Shown: piece after piece, positions 1 to 9,148 of the stretch | Layout of the letters: the number at the start of each line of letters is the position of its first letter | Position numbering within the stretch: position 1 is the first letter of the stretch | Assembly: GCF_014874095.1 (NCBI RefSeq) | Contig: NZ_JADBEB010000001.1 | Span: 4,030,001 to 4,094,000, forward strand | Source: Plantactinospora soyae | GTDB lineage: Bacteria; Actinomycetota; Actinomycetes; Mycobacteriales; Micromonosporaceae | Length of the DNA: 64,000 nucleotides | Reading direction: 5' to 3' | Translations under genes and position numbers: made by a program | The notes under the pieces: generated by a model | The model's database searches: none | Told to the model about the DNA's origin: nothing | Seen by the model: the letters and a program-made list of their open reading frames with translations, nothing else

Positions 1-1115
1 TACACGGCGGTCGAAGCGATCCCCCCGGCGCCGCTGCCGATCGAGTAGAAGACCATATAGCCGCCAATCAGCCGGCTGCCGGCGTCCGGCCGCAACTCGT
101 AGATGACGGACTGGTTGGTGACATGGACCGCCTGCACGGCGAGGTCGAGCAGGACCGCGCCGATCGCCAGCGCCCACAGCGACTGTCGGGTGAGCCCGAT
201 CGGCAACCAGGACAGGACGAGCAGGACGAGAGCGACGCCGGTGGTCCACCCGGCCAGGCCCCGATCGTTCAGCCGACCCGCGGGAGCCGCCGCCAACGCA
301 CCCGCCACCCCGGCAAGCCCGAAGGCGCCGATCGCGCTGTGCGACAGCGACAGGGGCGGTGCGCTGAGCGGCAGCGCGACCCCGCTCCACAGGACGCTGA
401 ACGCGGCGAAGATGAGCAGGGCGAGCAGGGCACGGACGCGGAACAGGGGTTCCTCGGTGGACAGTGACACGGTCGAGCGGAGCAGCCTGCCGTACCGGAG
501 GCGGTTGCGGGCCGGCGGGTGGTACGGCAGTACCCGGTACAGGAGCCCCGCGAGCGTCACGGTCAACGCGGCGGAGACGAGGTAGACCGACCGCCAGCCG
601 GCGAAGTCCGCCAGGATGCCGGACACCGTCCGGGCGAACAGGATGCCGATCACCACCCCGCTGGTCACCAGGCCGACGATCCGACCGCGGTTGGCCGGTC
701 CCGCCAGCGCAGCGGCGTACGCCACCATCGACTGGGTCACCACCGCGAGCAGTCCCACTGCGGCGATGCCGGCGAGCAGAACCAGCGCCGTGCCGGCGGT
801 ACCGACCACGGCCAGCGCGCCGGCCAATAGCAGCAACTGCGTCACGACCAGCCGCCGCCGGTCCAACAGGTCACCGAGCGGGACGACGAGGAACAGGCCG
901 AGCCCGTAGCCGAGTTGGGTGATGGCCACCACGATGCCCACGGTCGCCGGGCTGAGCGCGAACTCCCGGCCGATGGTCACCAGCAGCGGTTGCGCGAAGT
1001 AGACGTTTGCCACCGTCGCCCCGGCGGCGACGGCGAAGAGCAGGGTGAGCCACCCGGACAGCCCAGGGGGCGACGCCGCTCGGCTTCTCGTCCGGTCGGC
1101 GCCGGCTAGGTCCAT
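1..1115 (-). CDS. MFS transporter, drug-efflux type (3' end missing)
   Basis: The frame read leftward from an ATG at 1115 stays open to the window edge, so about 371 residues are visible and the C-terminus lies outside. The protein is a chain of hydrophobic helices with the major facilitator signature: a first helix near residues 25-45, the motif-A-like loop 'PLGDLLDRRR' after the second helix, and 'ANRGRIVGLVTSG' before the fifth. The family exports small molecules by proton antiport; similar proteins paired with HxlR regulators usually export toxic compounds, which is inference here. It diverges from the HxlR gene at 1203, and two 19-bp operator copies lie between them, so the regulator probably controls this exporter. 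No good ribosome site precedes the ATG, so the message may be nearly leaderless. Confidence 0.85.
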   Translation of the reverse strand, partial: MDLAGADRTRSRAASPPGLSGWLTLLFAVAAGATVANVYFAQPLLVTIGREFALSPATVGIVVAITQLGYGLGLFLVVPLGDLLDRRRLVVTQLLLLAGALAVVGTAGTALVLLAGIAAVGLLAVVTQSMVAYAAALAGPANRGRIVGLVTSGVVIGILFARTVSGILADFAGWRSVYLVSAALTVTLAGLLYRVLPYHPPARNRLRYGRLLRSTVSLSTEEPLFRVRALLALLIFAAFSVLWSGVALPLSAPPLSLSHSAIGAFGLAGVAGALAAAPAGRLNDRGLAGWTTGVALVLLVLSWLPIGLTRQSLWALAIGAVLLDLAVQAVHVTNQSVIYELRPDAGSRLIGGYMVFYSIGSGAGGIASTAV

Positions 1116-1125
1116 CCCTGGGTCA

Positions 1126-1144
1126 TGGTTGCATGTTGCCACCA
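1126..1144. promoter_or_regulatory. operator copy 1, HxlR-type palindrome
   Basis: An imperfect 19-bp palindrome of form TGGTnGCATGTTGCnACCA. The outer TGGT/ACCA and inner GCA/TGC arms match. The same word recurs at 1163. It lies 11 bases upstream of the MFS start and near a possible -10 (TACCGT, minus strand), a position suited to repression. Confidence 0.6.
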
Positions 1145-1162
1145 TGGCACGGTACGGGATTC

Positions 1163-1181
1163 TGGTAGCATGTTGCAACCA
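1163..1181. promoter_or_regulatory. operator copy 2, HxlR-type palindrome
   Basis: Second copy of the TGGTnGCATGTTGCnACCA word, 37 bp centre to centre from the first (about 3.5 helical turns). It overlaps a TTGCAA that could be the -35 of the leftward MFS promoter, and sits 21 bases before the hxlR start. Confidence 0.6.
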
Positions 1182-1202
1182 GCATGTGACGAGGAGAGCA
1201 CG

Positions 1203-1685
1203 ATGGTGAAACGGACCCGCTTCGACGACGCCGAGTGCCCGGTGGCCCGGTCAGTCGACGCGATCGGGGACTGGTGGTCGCTGCTCATCGTGCGCGACGC
1301 GTTCGACGGCAGCCGCCGCTTCGGCGAGTTCCAGCGCAGCCTCGGGGTGGCGAAGAACATCCTCGCCGCCCGCCTGCGGACCCTGGTCGCCAGCGGCGTG
1401 ATCGAGATCGTCGAGGCCACGGACGGTGGCAGCTACCACGAGTACGCGCTGACCGAGAAGGGCAAGGGCCTCTTTCCGGTCATCGTGGCACTACGGCAGT
1501 GGGGCGAGACCCACTGCTTCGAGCCGGGCGAACCGCACTCGGAAATGATCGACCGCCGGCACGGGCACCCGCTGCGCGCCCTGGAGGTCCGATCCGACGA
1601 CGGGCGACAACTCGGTCCGGACGACACCATCATCAACAAGGTCGCCAGTCCGGGCCGAGACGCGACAGCAGCTGTTTCCACCTGA
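1203..1685 (+). CDS. HxlR family transcriptional regulator
   Basis: A 160-residue winged-helix DNA-binding protein. The N-terminal block 'CPVARSVDAIGDWWSLL' followed by 'GSRRFGEFQRSLGVAKNIL' and 'RLRTLVASGVIEI' is the HxlR signature: a cysteine near residue 12, a W-rich first helix, then the recognition helix and wing. HxlR proteins bind as dimers to palindromic operators and often sense redox or small electrophiles through the N-terminal cysteine. I chose the ATG at 1203, preceded by GAGGAGAG at a good distance; an upstream ATG at 1125 would translate through both operators. It diverges from an MFS exporter. Its tail beyond about residue 120 is not conserved-looking. Confidence 0.92.
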   Translation: MVKRTRFDDAECPVARSVDAIGDWWSLLIVRDAFDGSRRFGEFQRSLGVAKNILAARLRTLVASGVIEIVEATDGGSYHEYALTEKGKGLFPVIVALRQWGETHCFEPGEPHSEMIDRRHGHPLRALEVRSDDGRQLGPDDTIINKVASPGRDATAAVST

Positions 1686-2017
1686 AATGGACGAAGACCC
1701 GGCCGAAGTCGTTCGGGTCCTTCTTCGCCGGTACCCGTTCCTGGGCCTCGAACAGGACATGAACGGCACCGGCGAGTGGACCGTCGAACTGCTTGACTGC
1801 CGCTGCGATAGCGGCGCTGGATCCAGCACACCGATCGTAACAGGCAGGATGTGCAGCGTGATGCGCTACATCTATTCGGTGGGCCCGCCACCTCGGTTTG
1901 CTAAAACGATGGCTTCAGAGGAAAGGTCCACGAAGTCCGTTGGGAGGTCCGTCCTTACGACCTGCCGCGGGTGTCGTGCCGATGAGAGTGCGTGCTTCCT
2001 TCCGCCCTAGGAGTACG
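1686..2017. other. intergenic, no confident gene
   Basis: 332 bases between hxlR and the low-G+C cassette. An open frame starts with an ATG at 1687 and its first 45 or so codons look compositionally protein-like ('VVRVLLRRYPFLGLEQDM'), but it has no ribosome site and degenerates into low-complexity reading after about 1830. It may be a remnant of a gene truncated when the cassette arrived. Base composition falls across this stretch. Confidence 0.4.
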
Positions 2018-3424
2018 TCATTCCCAAAGTGGGTCCTGAATTACTACTGGATCACGGCCAGAAACTAGCCGCACGTCCGAATCCGGAACATTTCGATGGC
2101 TCAGCTCAAGCAGAAGTCGGACTGCGGCTTGCGCCAGTTCGTCAAGTGGAAAAGAGGCGTTAGTGTGGCCCATGGCCGTTCCGGTAACGAAATCCGCTAT
2201 TAGATTCCGTCCACTGGGCATCGCTATTGCGGCTGTCTGTGCCACCGAGTCGCCACGATCTACTAGTTGACCGAAGTCCGGACTGTCGACGACGTCGGCA
2301 TTGCCAACAGCTTGGATCGATATGGCGAAGTTGTCCTGCTGCACTTTGACGTCCGTCATGCGGACTCCCAACTGACGAATACCATCCATCAAGGTAGTAA
2401 CCGACACGCCGCGACGTGTCTCGTGGGGAGGCAAGTCGTTTGACCTAGCGGCGAAGTAGGCGATCCAGCCGTCACCGCGCAGTGCTAGACAGTCCCGTTC
2501 TACGCCCCAATCCGCACGTTGTCCCTCGGAGCTAGGCGCGCCGCTTTGCCCTAAAACACGCGCTCCACGTGCTAACAATCGATCCAGATTTGCTTCGACT
2601 AGGTGGCCCAAATTCGGTCCTGACTCTGGCCCCAGGGCTACTACTTGTTCGAGTCGAACGCTGCGGCCGATTCTGCGCCAGAACTGCACATCATCAGTTG
2701 TCAGGGTTGCAAGAAGAAGGGAAAGGTCCCTGCCTGTTAGGGGTCCATTCAGGTTTCGATGGGAGGGGAAATTTTCCGCTGTCCCACCTTGTCCCTCCCA
2801 GACTGCCCGGTAAAGACGGCTGAATCGGTTGGCCTGCTCGTCGTCCAACATGCCTTCGGCCGCTACGAGCGCCGACCTGATCGGCTCCGCCTCCAAATTC
2901 TCCGCAGCGGAGAAACCTGCGATGGCCGATTCGGTCGCACCTCTTGCAGCCTGCCCATCGACTAAGCCCATGCCGCCACGGATGACGGCGTTCGTAAGTA
3001 CCGAAGTAATCGGGACGCGAGGGGACACGAATTCCTCGATTGCATCTGGATCCGTGATCAGGGCCCGCGCCTCCTTCGCAGTCATCACTAAGCGTTCATG
3101 AGCGGTTGGATCCTGTTCGGACCCGGAGTCGTCCAACGTGAGCACAATCGGGTGGCTAGGTGCGATGACCTTGAGATCGGCCGCTAGCCATTCTGGGTTC
3201 GGATTGGTGCGAAGGAAGACCAGCCTCTCCCGGTTCTCATCCGGCCAGGTCAATACTAGGTCCGGCGCGAACGTGTGGTTGAAGTATTCAGTCTTCCTGA
3301 CGCGGGCAGACGGATCGCCGGATCGCAGAAAGTTGCTGACACTGGTTTTCAAGGAGTCGATTCGTCGATCCGGTGTGTCGAAATCTAGCGCATGACGCAA
3401 AGCTGCACTGAATTCGCCGCTCAT
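2018..3424 (-). CDS. unknown protein of a two-gene nuclease-like cassette
   Basis: 468 residues; I do not recognise the family. Seen in sequence: an N-terminal block with 'FNHTFAPDLVLTW' (about residues 48-60) followed by a strand-like 'RLVFLR' at 67-72. The spacing resembles a PD-(D/E)XK core whose catalytic E-x-K has become F-L-R, so it could be an inactive nuclease-like domain (inference). A glycine-rich 'RGGMGLVDGQAARG' lies near the first third, and the C-terminal half is globular without membrane segments. Its ATG overlaps the stop of the upstream gene (ATGA at 3421-3424), so the two are translationally coupled. The DNA has much lower G+C than the flanks and uses codons rare nearby, which suggests horizontal transfer. 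A defence role is a guess from architecture and context. Confidence 0.75.
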   Translation of the reverse strand: MSGEFSAALRHALDFDTPDRRIDSLKTSVSNFLRSGDPSARVRKTEYFNHTFAPDLVLTWPDENRERLVFLRTNPNPEWLAADLKVIAPSHPIVLTLDDSGSEQDPTAHERLVMTAKEARALITDPDAIEEFVSPRVPITSVLTNAVIRGGMGLVDGQAARGATESAIAGFSAAENLEAEPIRSALVAAEGMLDDEQANRFSRLYRAVWEGQGGTAENFPSHRNLNGPLTGRDLSLLLATLTTDDVQFWRRIGRSVRLEQVVALGPESGPNLGHLVEANLDRLLARGARVLGQSGAPSSEGQRADWGVERDCLALRGDGWIAYFAARSNDLPPHETRRGVSVTTLMDGIRQLGVRMTDVKVQQDNFAISIQAVGNADVVDSPDFGQLVDRGDSVAQTAAIAMPSGRNLIADFVTGTAMGHTNASFPLDELAQAAVRLLLELSHRNVPDSDVRLVSGRDPVVIQDPLWE

Positions 3425-4032
3425 TGGGACTCGTCCCCGATGCCCATGAACGCCATGACCCGCTGGTAGTTGTCGCCCGTGATTACTAAGCCTTCTTGCT
3501 CATCGCAGAGCGTCAGCAGCCATAGGCGGTTGGTCAACTCGTATATAACTTGCGCGTCTAGTTTTCCTTGCGCTTCCTCGGCCGATTCCGTTCCGAATAT
3601 CCGAAATACGTTTTCAGCGTGAAGAAGATGCTTTTTAACGGACTCTGCACTCCGATGTTTATGCCAGCTTTGCGCCTGAAAGGGCGCCCAGGATAACCAT
3701 AAGAGGTTATCGCATCGGTCTGGCTTCTCTTGGAAGGCTACGTAGCATTCGGCGACGAATTTCCGGTACTCCGTAGCCGAGTCCATCTCGTAGCGGTACG
3801 CCTTGACTTCCGCCATGAATGACTTGTCATGGAGAGCGCCGCCGCGCAACTTGCCTCCCAAGTCAAAGCTGAAGCCTTGACCGCCGTAGGGCCACTGGAA
3901 ATGCAGCAGGTCCTTAAACACCTTGTCAGTGTTTGTGTAGATCGATGCAACACGGGTCGAGTAGTTCAGCCACCGCTTAGCTCGATCTACGCCAATGCTG
4001 CCGGTCTGCTGTCGTAGCTCGCCCGCCACCAT
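3421..4032 (-). CDS. PD-(D/E)XK nuclease-like protein
   Basis: 203 residues from an ATG at 4032; upstream extension to 4206 is possible but reads as non-protein. The visible core is 'FSFDLGG' (D57), then 17 residues later 'FMAEVKAY' (E75, K77): the D...E-x-K arrangement of PD-(D/E)XK nucleases, with a preceding helix 'VDRAKRWLNYSTRV'. After the core, 'EYRKFVAECYVAF' and 'NLLWLSWAPF' look like the next helix and strand. This fold is found in restriction enzymes, repair nucleases and many defence effectors; the exact family is not recognised. Local G+C is low (several 60-base lines near 43-50 percent against about 70 in the flanks). No strong ribosome site is visible. It heads a coupled pair with the gene ending at 2018. 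Confidence 0.7.
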   Translation of the reverse strand: MVAGELRQQTGSIGVDRAKRWLNYSTRVASIYTNTDKVFKDLLHFQWPYGGQGFSFDLGGKLRGGALHDKSFMAEVKAYRYEMDSATEYRKFVAECYVAFQEKPDRCDNLLWLSWAPFQAQSWHKHRSAESVKKHLLHAENVFRIFGTESAEEAQGKLDAQVIYELTNRLWLLTLCDEQEGLVITGDNYQRVMAFMGIGDESQ

Positions 4033-4342
4033 CACAGGATGATATGCCGCCCACACGGACGGCAACAGGACCGAAGATTCACCTAGAGCCCGCCGGCTGG
4101 CCGACGACAACGCCTGTTTGGCTCTCGGTGGCCCCACTGCGAAGCCTTGAGCAGGGCGGGGGCGCGCCGCAGGCCCATGCCGGCGTGGGGTTAGACAAGG
4201 GCACAAACACCGTCAAACGTCGTCAACCACCGGAGACGCCGTGCGACCAGGCACCAACCAGCGTTCCCGCTGGTGGCAGGACAGCGGCTCTAAGTTCCGC
4301 TTGGTCCTGTGTGGCTCGGTGTGCCCCTACGTTGCACAGGGC
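4033..4342. other. intergenic at the right edge of the low-G+C cassette
   Basis: About 310 bases between the nuclease-like gene and the 3' end of the helicase. Composition rises back to the chromosomal level across it. I see no convincing gene, tRNA, insertion sequence or flanking direct repeat; an open frame on each strand reads as low-complexity. Confidence 0.4.
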
Positions 4343-7300
4343 TTAGCCCCGTAACCGCAGTCCTCGGGGTGTGGTCCGGAAGCCGGCGGCGGTCAGCGCG
4401 TCGCGCAACGGCGACGCGTGCACCGAACCCCCGTCGGCGCGCTCCACCGCGAGCGCGCCGAGCGCCCCGGACCCGACCGCCGAAGCGAGCGCCTGGGCGG
4501 CGGCACCTAGCGCCTCACCATCGTCCACAAACGACAGCAGGGTCCGGCCACCACGCTCGACGTAGAGGGCCAAGGCACCCCCGACCAGCACCACCAGCGC
4601 GCCGGCCTTACGCCCCGCCCGATGCCCGGTCGCGACGCCCGCCGCTCCACCGCCCGGACCCGCGCCACTCGCGCCCGGCGTCGCACTGACGGCGCCGTCG
4701 CCGGAATCGAGCACCCGGGCGGGCCAGGGCAGCGCGGCGCCGTACGGGTTCGCGGGATCGGTGGCGGCCAGCACCCGTGCCGTACCGGTCCGGCGGCGCA
4801 ACTCGTCCGGCTCGGCGAGCGCCCGCAACCGGTCCACCGCGCCCGGCACCGCGAACTGGGCCGCGCCGAGTCCCTCGACGAAGTAGCCCCGTCGGGCCGC
4901 CCCCCGTTCCTCCAGGGCGGCCAGCACCGGGTAGACGGCGGCGAATCCGCCGGTGACCCCCTCGGCGACGACCGCGCCCCGGGTCACCACCCCGTGCCGT
5001 TCCAGCAGTACGTCGGCGAGTGCGGCGGCCCGACGGGTCGGATCGGCGTCCCGCTCCGGCAACCGGGACCAGCGTCCCGCGACGGTCGGTGGCCCGGTCC
5101 GGCCGGCCAGGACGGGCCGACCCGGACGCCGGTACCGGGTACGCGGCGCACCGGGACGCGGGCGGTGTGCCCCGCTGCCGCCGAGCACGGCCCGCAGCGG
5201 TGCCAGGGTGTCGTTGGTCAGCCAGCCGGCCCAGGCCAGCTCCCAGACGGCGGCGACCAGCGCGTCGTCGTCGGTCGCGGTCAGGCCGGGCGTCGAGGAG
5301 ATCCGGTCGGACAACGCGCGGAAGAAGAGGGCCTGCCCGTCGCCGAGCGCCTCCAGCACCGCCTCGTGCAGCGGGGTCAGGGCCAGCGCGTCGTCCGGTG
5401 GCGACAACAGCAGGGCGGCCGTGTCGGCATAGGCGAGCGTCACCCAGCCATCACCCCGGCCGATCGCGCCGGAGCCGGCCCAGAGCACCTCGCCGCTGGC
5501 ACAGAGTTCGTCAAGGTAGGCGGGGGAGTAGTCGGCCACCCGGGCCGGCAGGACCAGGCTCTCCAGCGCGGACGCCGGCACCGCCGCCCCCTGCAACTGC
5601 TCCACCACGGCGGCGACCGCCTCGACGCCCCGGGCCGCCGCACCGACCTGCTGCCAGCGCGGCAGGAAGGTGGCCAGCGCCTGGGCCGGCGCCGGTTCGA
5701 TCTCCCGACGCAGCGCGGCCAGCGAGCGGCGGCGCAGCATTCGCAGCACCTCGGCGTCGCACCACTCGGCGCCGCTGCCGGTCGGGGAGAACTCGCCGGA
5801 GACCACCCGCCCGTCGGCGCCGAGCCGGCGCAGCGTCTGCTCGACCACGAACACCCCGAGCCCGAACCGGGCCGCACAGGTGGTCGCGGCGAACGGGCCG
5901 GAGGTACGGGCGTACCGGGCGACGAGGTCACCGAGCGGGTCGGCCACCGGTTCCAGGTACGCCTGCGCGACCCCGACCGGCAGCGCCACGCCGAGCGCGT
6001 CGGCGTACCGGCCGGCGTCCTCGATCCCGATCCAGCGCTCCTCGCCCGCCACCCGGATCCGTAGCACCCGCCGAGCCTCCGCCAGCGTGGTCAGCCAGTC
6101 CGGTTGGACCCCGCGTTCGGTCAGCTCGGCGTCGGAGAGGTCGCCCAGCAGCCGGAGCAGCTCCACGGCGTCCTCGGCGTCCCGGGGCCGGCGCTGCTCG
6201 GTCAGCCACCGCAACTGCCGCTCGGTCTCGGTCACCACCGCCGGATCGAGCAGCTCCCGCAGGTCCACCCGGCCGAGGAGCTCGCCGAGCAGGGCCGAGT
6301 CCAGGGCCAGCGCGGCGGCGCGGCGCTCGGCGAGCGGGGCGTCGCCCTCGTAGAGGAACGCGCCCACGTAACCGAAGAGCAGCGAACGGGCGAACGGCGA
6401 CGGCCGGGGCGTCTCCACCTCCACCAGCCGGACCTTGCGGGCGGCGATGTCCCGCATCAGCGTCACCAGGCCGGGCAGGTCGAAGACGTCCTGGAGGCAC
6501 TCCCGGGCCGCCTCCAGGGTGATCGGGAAGTCGGCGTACTCCCGGGCAACGTCGAGGAGCTGGGCGGCCCGCTGGCGCTGCTGCCAGAGCGGCTGGCGGC
6601 GGCGCGGGTCCCGGCGGGGCAGCAGCAGGGCACGGGCGGCGCACTCCCGGAACCGCGAGGCGAACAGGGCCGAGCCGCCGACCGATTCCTCGACAATGCC
6701 GGCGATCTCGTCCGGGTCGAAGGCCACCAACTCGGCGCCGGGCGGATCCTCGGCGGTGTCCGGCAACCGGACCACGATCCCGTCGTCGGAGGGCATCGCC
6801 TGGGCGTCCACCCCGTACCGCTCCGCGAGCCGGCGCCCGACGGCCAGCGCCCACGGGCCGTTCACCCGGGCTCCGAGCACGCAGTGCACGGCCAGCCGCC
6901 AGTCGCCCAGCTCGTCGCGGAACCGCTCGACCAGCACCGTCCGGTCGTCCGGCACCGACCGGGTCGCCGCCTGCTGCTCGCGCAGGTACGCCATCAGGTT
7001 GTCGGCGGCCCAGTCGTCCAGCCCGCCGGAGTGCAGGGTGGCCCGCGCCGCCTCGTCGTCGGCCCGGACCAGGGTACGCAGCCGGGTGCCGATGGCCCGG
7101 CCCAGCTCGACCGGCCGACCGAGCTGGTCGCCCTTCCAGAACGGCATCCGGGCCGCCTGGCCGGGGGCGGGGGAGACCAGCACCCGGTCCGGGGTGATGT
7201 CCTCGATCCGCCAGGACGACGAACCGAGCAGGAACACGTCGCCGACTCGGGACTCGTAGACCATCTCCTCGTCCAGCTCGCCGACCCGGGCGGCCCGCTC

Positions 7301-8977
7301 GGCGCCGGCCAGGAAGACCCCGAACAACCCCCGGTCCGGAATCGTGCCGCCGCTGGTGACCGCGAGCCGCTGCGCCCCCGGCCGGCCGGTGAGCAGGTCG
7401 GCGGCCCGGTCCCAGACCAGCCGCGGACGCAGCTCGGCGAAGGCGGTGGACGGGTAGCGGCCGGAGAGCATGTCGAGGACGGCGTTCAGGGCCGAGTCGG
7501 GCAGCTCGGCGAAGGGTGCGGCCCGACGTACCAGCGCGGTGAGGTCGCCGACCGGCCACGGATCGAGCGAGACCATCGCGACCACCTGCTGGGCCAGTAC
7601 GTCCAGCGGGTTGCGCGGATAGTGCAGCTCCTCGATCGTGCCGGTCGCCATCCGTTCCGCGACCACGGCACAGGAGACCAGGTCACCCCGGTGCTTCGGA
7701 AAGACCACACCCCGGGAGACCGCGCCGACCTGGTGCCCGGCCCGGCCGACCCGTTGCAGGCCGGCGGCGACGCTCGGCGGTGCCTCGATCTGCACCACCA
7801 GGTCGACGGCGCCCATGTCGATGCCCAGCTCCAGGCTGGAGGTGGCGACCACCGCCGGCAACTGGCCGGACTTGAGTGCCTCCTCGATGTGTTGGCGCTC
7901 CTCCCGGGAGACGCTGCCGTGATGGGCGCGGGCGATCACCGGGGCGGCCCCGGCGGCGGCACCGGACTGCGCCATGATCTCGGCCGGCAGGCCGCCCGGT
8001 CGGCCGGGGCGACCGGGTGCCGGTGGGGCAGAACCCTCCGGGGCGAGTTCGGCCTCGTCGGCCGCGAGTTCGTTGAGCCGGGCGCAGAGGCGCTCCGCGC
8101 TGCGCCGCGAGTTGGTGAAGACGATGGTCGAGCGGTGGGCGCGGACCAGGCCGTACACCCGTTCCTCGACTGCCGGCCAGATGGACGCCCGGCGCGGGGT
8201 GCCCAGTTCGTCGTCGCCGGGTGGCTCCTGCTCGTCGAGCCGGGTCATGTCCTCGACCGGCACCTGCACGCTGACCTCGATGGTCTTCGCCGTTTTGGGC
8301 GCCACCACGGCGACCGGCCGGGCACCGCCGAGGAACCGGGCGGTGGCCTCGATCGGGCGTACGGTCGCGGAGAGCCCGATCCGCTGGGCCGGGGCGGGCA
8401 GCAACTCGTCCAGCCGCTCCAGGGAGAGCGCCAGGTGGGCGCCGCGCTTGGTGCCGGCCACCGCGTGCACCTCGTCGACGATCACGGTCTCGACCCCGCG
8501 CAGCGACTCCCGGGCGGCGGAGGTGAGCAGCAGGAACAGCGACTCGGGCGTGGTGATCAGGATGTCCGGCGGGGTACGCGCGAAGGCCCGTCGCTCGTCG
8601 GCCGGGGTGTCGCCGGTACGCATCCCGACGGTGATCTCCGGTGGTGGAAGGCCCAGCCTGGCCGCCGCCTGCCGGATCCCGGTCAACGGAGCGCGCAGGT
8701 TGCGCTCGACGTCGACGGCGAGGGCCTTCAACGGGCTGACGTAGAGCACCCGGCACCGCTGCCGGGGTTCCGGCGGCGCCGGCTCACGGGCCAGCCGGTC
8801 CAGCGACCAGAGGAACGCCGCGAGCGTCTTGCCGGACCCGGTCGGGGCCACCACCAGGGCGTTGCGGCCGGCGCCGATTGCCCGCCACGCCCCGACCTGG
8901 GCGTCGGTGGGCGCGGCGAACGCGGCGGCGAACCACTCCCGGGTCGCCCTCCCGAACGAGGTCAGCACGTCAGTCAC
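4343..8977 (-). CDS. lhr: Lhr-type ATP-dependent helicase
   Basis: 1544 residues, the usual size of full-length bacterial Lhr (Large helicase-related) proteins. Superfamily 2 motifs are clear: Q-motif region 'PTDAQVGAWRAI', Walker A 'VAPTGSGKT' (about 43-51), 'DEVHAVAGTKRGAHL' with the DEVH box, 'GLSATVRP', then in the second RecA domain 'VVATSSLELGIDMG' and 'QRVGRAGHQVG'. A winged-helix domain and a long C-terminal Lhr-CTD follow; glycine/proline-rich stretches near residues 1250-1280 and 1430-1460 look like flexible linkers. Lhr is a 3'-to-5' DNA translocase that unwinds RNA:DNA hybrids; mycobacterial homologues are DNA-damage induced. I see no SOS box upstream here. It stands alone, transcribed leftward toward the low-G+C cassette. 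Confidence 0.95.
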   Translation of the reverse strand: MTDVLTSFGRATREWFAAAFAAPTDAQVGAWRAIGAGRNALVVAPTGSGKTLAAFLWSLDRLAREPAPPEPRQRCRVLYVSPLKALAVDVERNLRAPLTGIRQAAARLGLPPPEITVGMRTGDTPADERRAFARTPPDILITTPESLFLLLTSAARESLRGVETVIVDEVHAVAGTKRGAHLALSLERLDELLPAPAQRIGLSATVRPIEATARFLGGARPVAVVAPKTAKTIEVSVQVPVEDMTRLDEQEPPGDDELGTPRRASIWPAVEERVYGLVRAHRSTIVFTNSRRSAERLCARLNELAADEAELAPEGSAPPAPGRPGRPGGLPAEIMAQSGAAAGAAPVIARAHHGSVSREERQHIEEALKSGQLPAVVATSSLELGIDMGAVDLVVQIEAPPSVAAGLQRVGRAGHQVGAVSRGVVFPKHRGDLVSCAVVAERMATGTIEELHYPRNPLDVLAQQVVAMVSLDPWPVGDLTALVRRAAPFAELPDSALNAVLDMLSGRYPSTAFAELRPRLVWDRAADLLTGRPGAQRLAVTSGGTIPDRGLFGVFLAGAERAARVGELDEEMVYESRVGDVFLLGSSSWRIEDITPDRVLVSPAPGQAARMPFWKGDQLGRPVELGRAIGTRLRTLVRADDEAARATLHSGGLDDWAADNLMAYLREQQAATRSVPDDRTVLVERFRDELGDWRLAVHCVLGARVNGPWALAVGRRLAERYGVDAQAMPSDDGIVVRLPDTAEDPPGAELVAFDPDEIAGIVEESVGGSALFASRFRECAARALLLPRRDPRRRQPLWQQRQRAAQLLDVAREYADFPITLEAARECLQDVFDLPGLVTLMRDIAARKVRLVEVETPRPSPFARSLLFGYVGAFLYEGDAPLAERRAAALALDSALLGELLGRVDLRELLDPAVVTETERQLRWLTEQRRPRDAEDAVELLRLLGDLSDAELTERGVQPDWLTTLAEARRVLRIRVAGEERWIGIEDAGRYADALGVALPVGVAQAYLEPVADPLGDLVARYARTSGPFAATTCAARFGLGVFVVEQTLRRLGADGRVVSGEFSPTGSGAEWCDAEVLRMLRRRSLAALRREIEPAPAQALATFLPRWQQVGAAARGVEAVAAVVEQLQGAAVPASALESLVLPARVADYSPAYLDELCASGEVLWAGSGAIGRGDGWVTLAYADTAALLLSPPDDALALTPLHEAVLEALGDGQALFFRALSDRISSTPGLTATDDDALVAAVWELAWAGWLTNDTLAPLRAVLGGSGAHRPRPGAPRTRYRRPGRPVLAGRTGPPTVAGRWSRLPERDADPTRRAAALADVLLERHGVVTRGAVVAEGVTGGFAAVYPVLAALEERGAARRGYFVEGLGAAQFAVPGAVDRLRALAEPDELRRRTGTARVLAATDPANPYGAALPWPARVLDSGDGAVSATPGASGAGPGGGAAGVATGHRAGRKAGALVVLVGGALALYVERGGRTLLSFVDDGEALGAAAQALASAVGSGALGALAVERADGGSVHASPLRDALTAAGFRTTPRGLRLRG

Positions 8978-9148
8978 CGGCCAATCCTGCCTGGTCGGTC
9001 CGACAACAAGCCCGGAACGGATGGCCCCGGCCCGTTTGATCGTTGTTATCGCCTGAGATGAGGGCTAAGTCTCACTTAACTGCTTGCGAATGATGTGCGA
9101 CATACAGTAACTTCGCGGAAACCTCAGCTCGGCACAAGGGGGCCCCGG

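Noticed and set aside
103-1109. Rightward long open frames across the first kilobase
   Set aside because: They are arginine/proline-rich shadows of the leftward MFS gene, which is open to the window edge and reads as a clear membrane transporter.
1687-2010. 107-residue rightward frame after hxlR
   Set aside because: No ribosome site, and only its first part looks protein-like; kept as a possible remnant and not called as a gene.
3421-4206. Longer start for the nuclease-like gene at 4206
   Set aside because: The extra 58 residues are proline/arginine low-complexity with chromosomal-type composition and no ribosome site; the ATG at 4032 is preferred.
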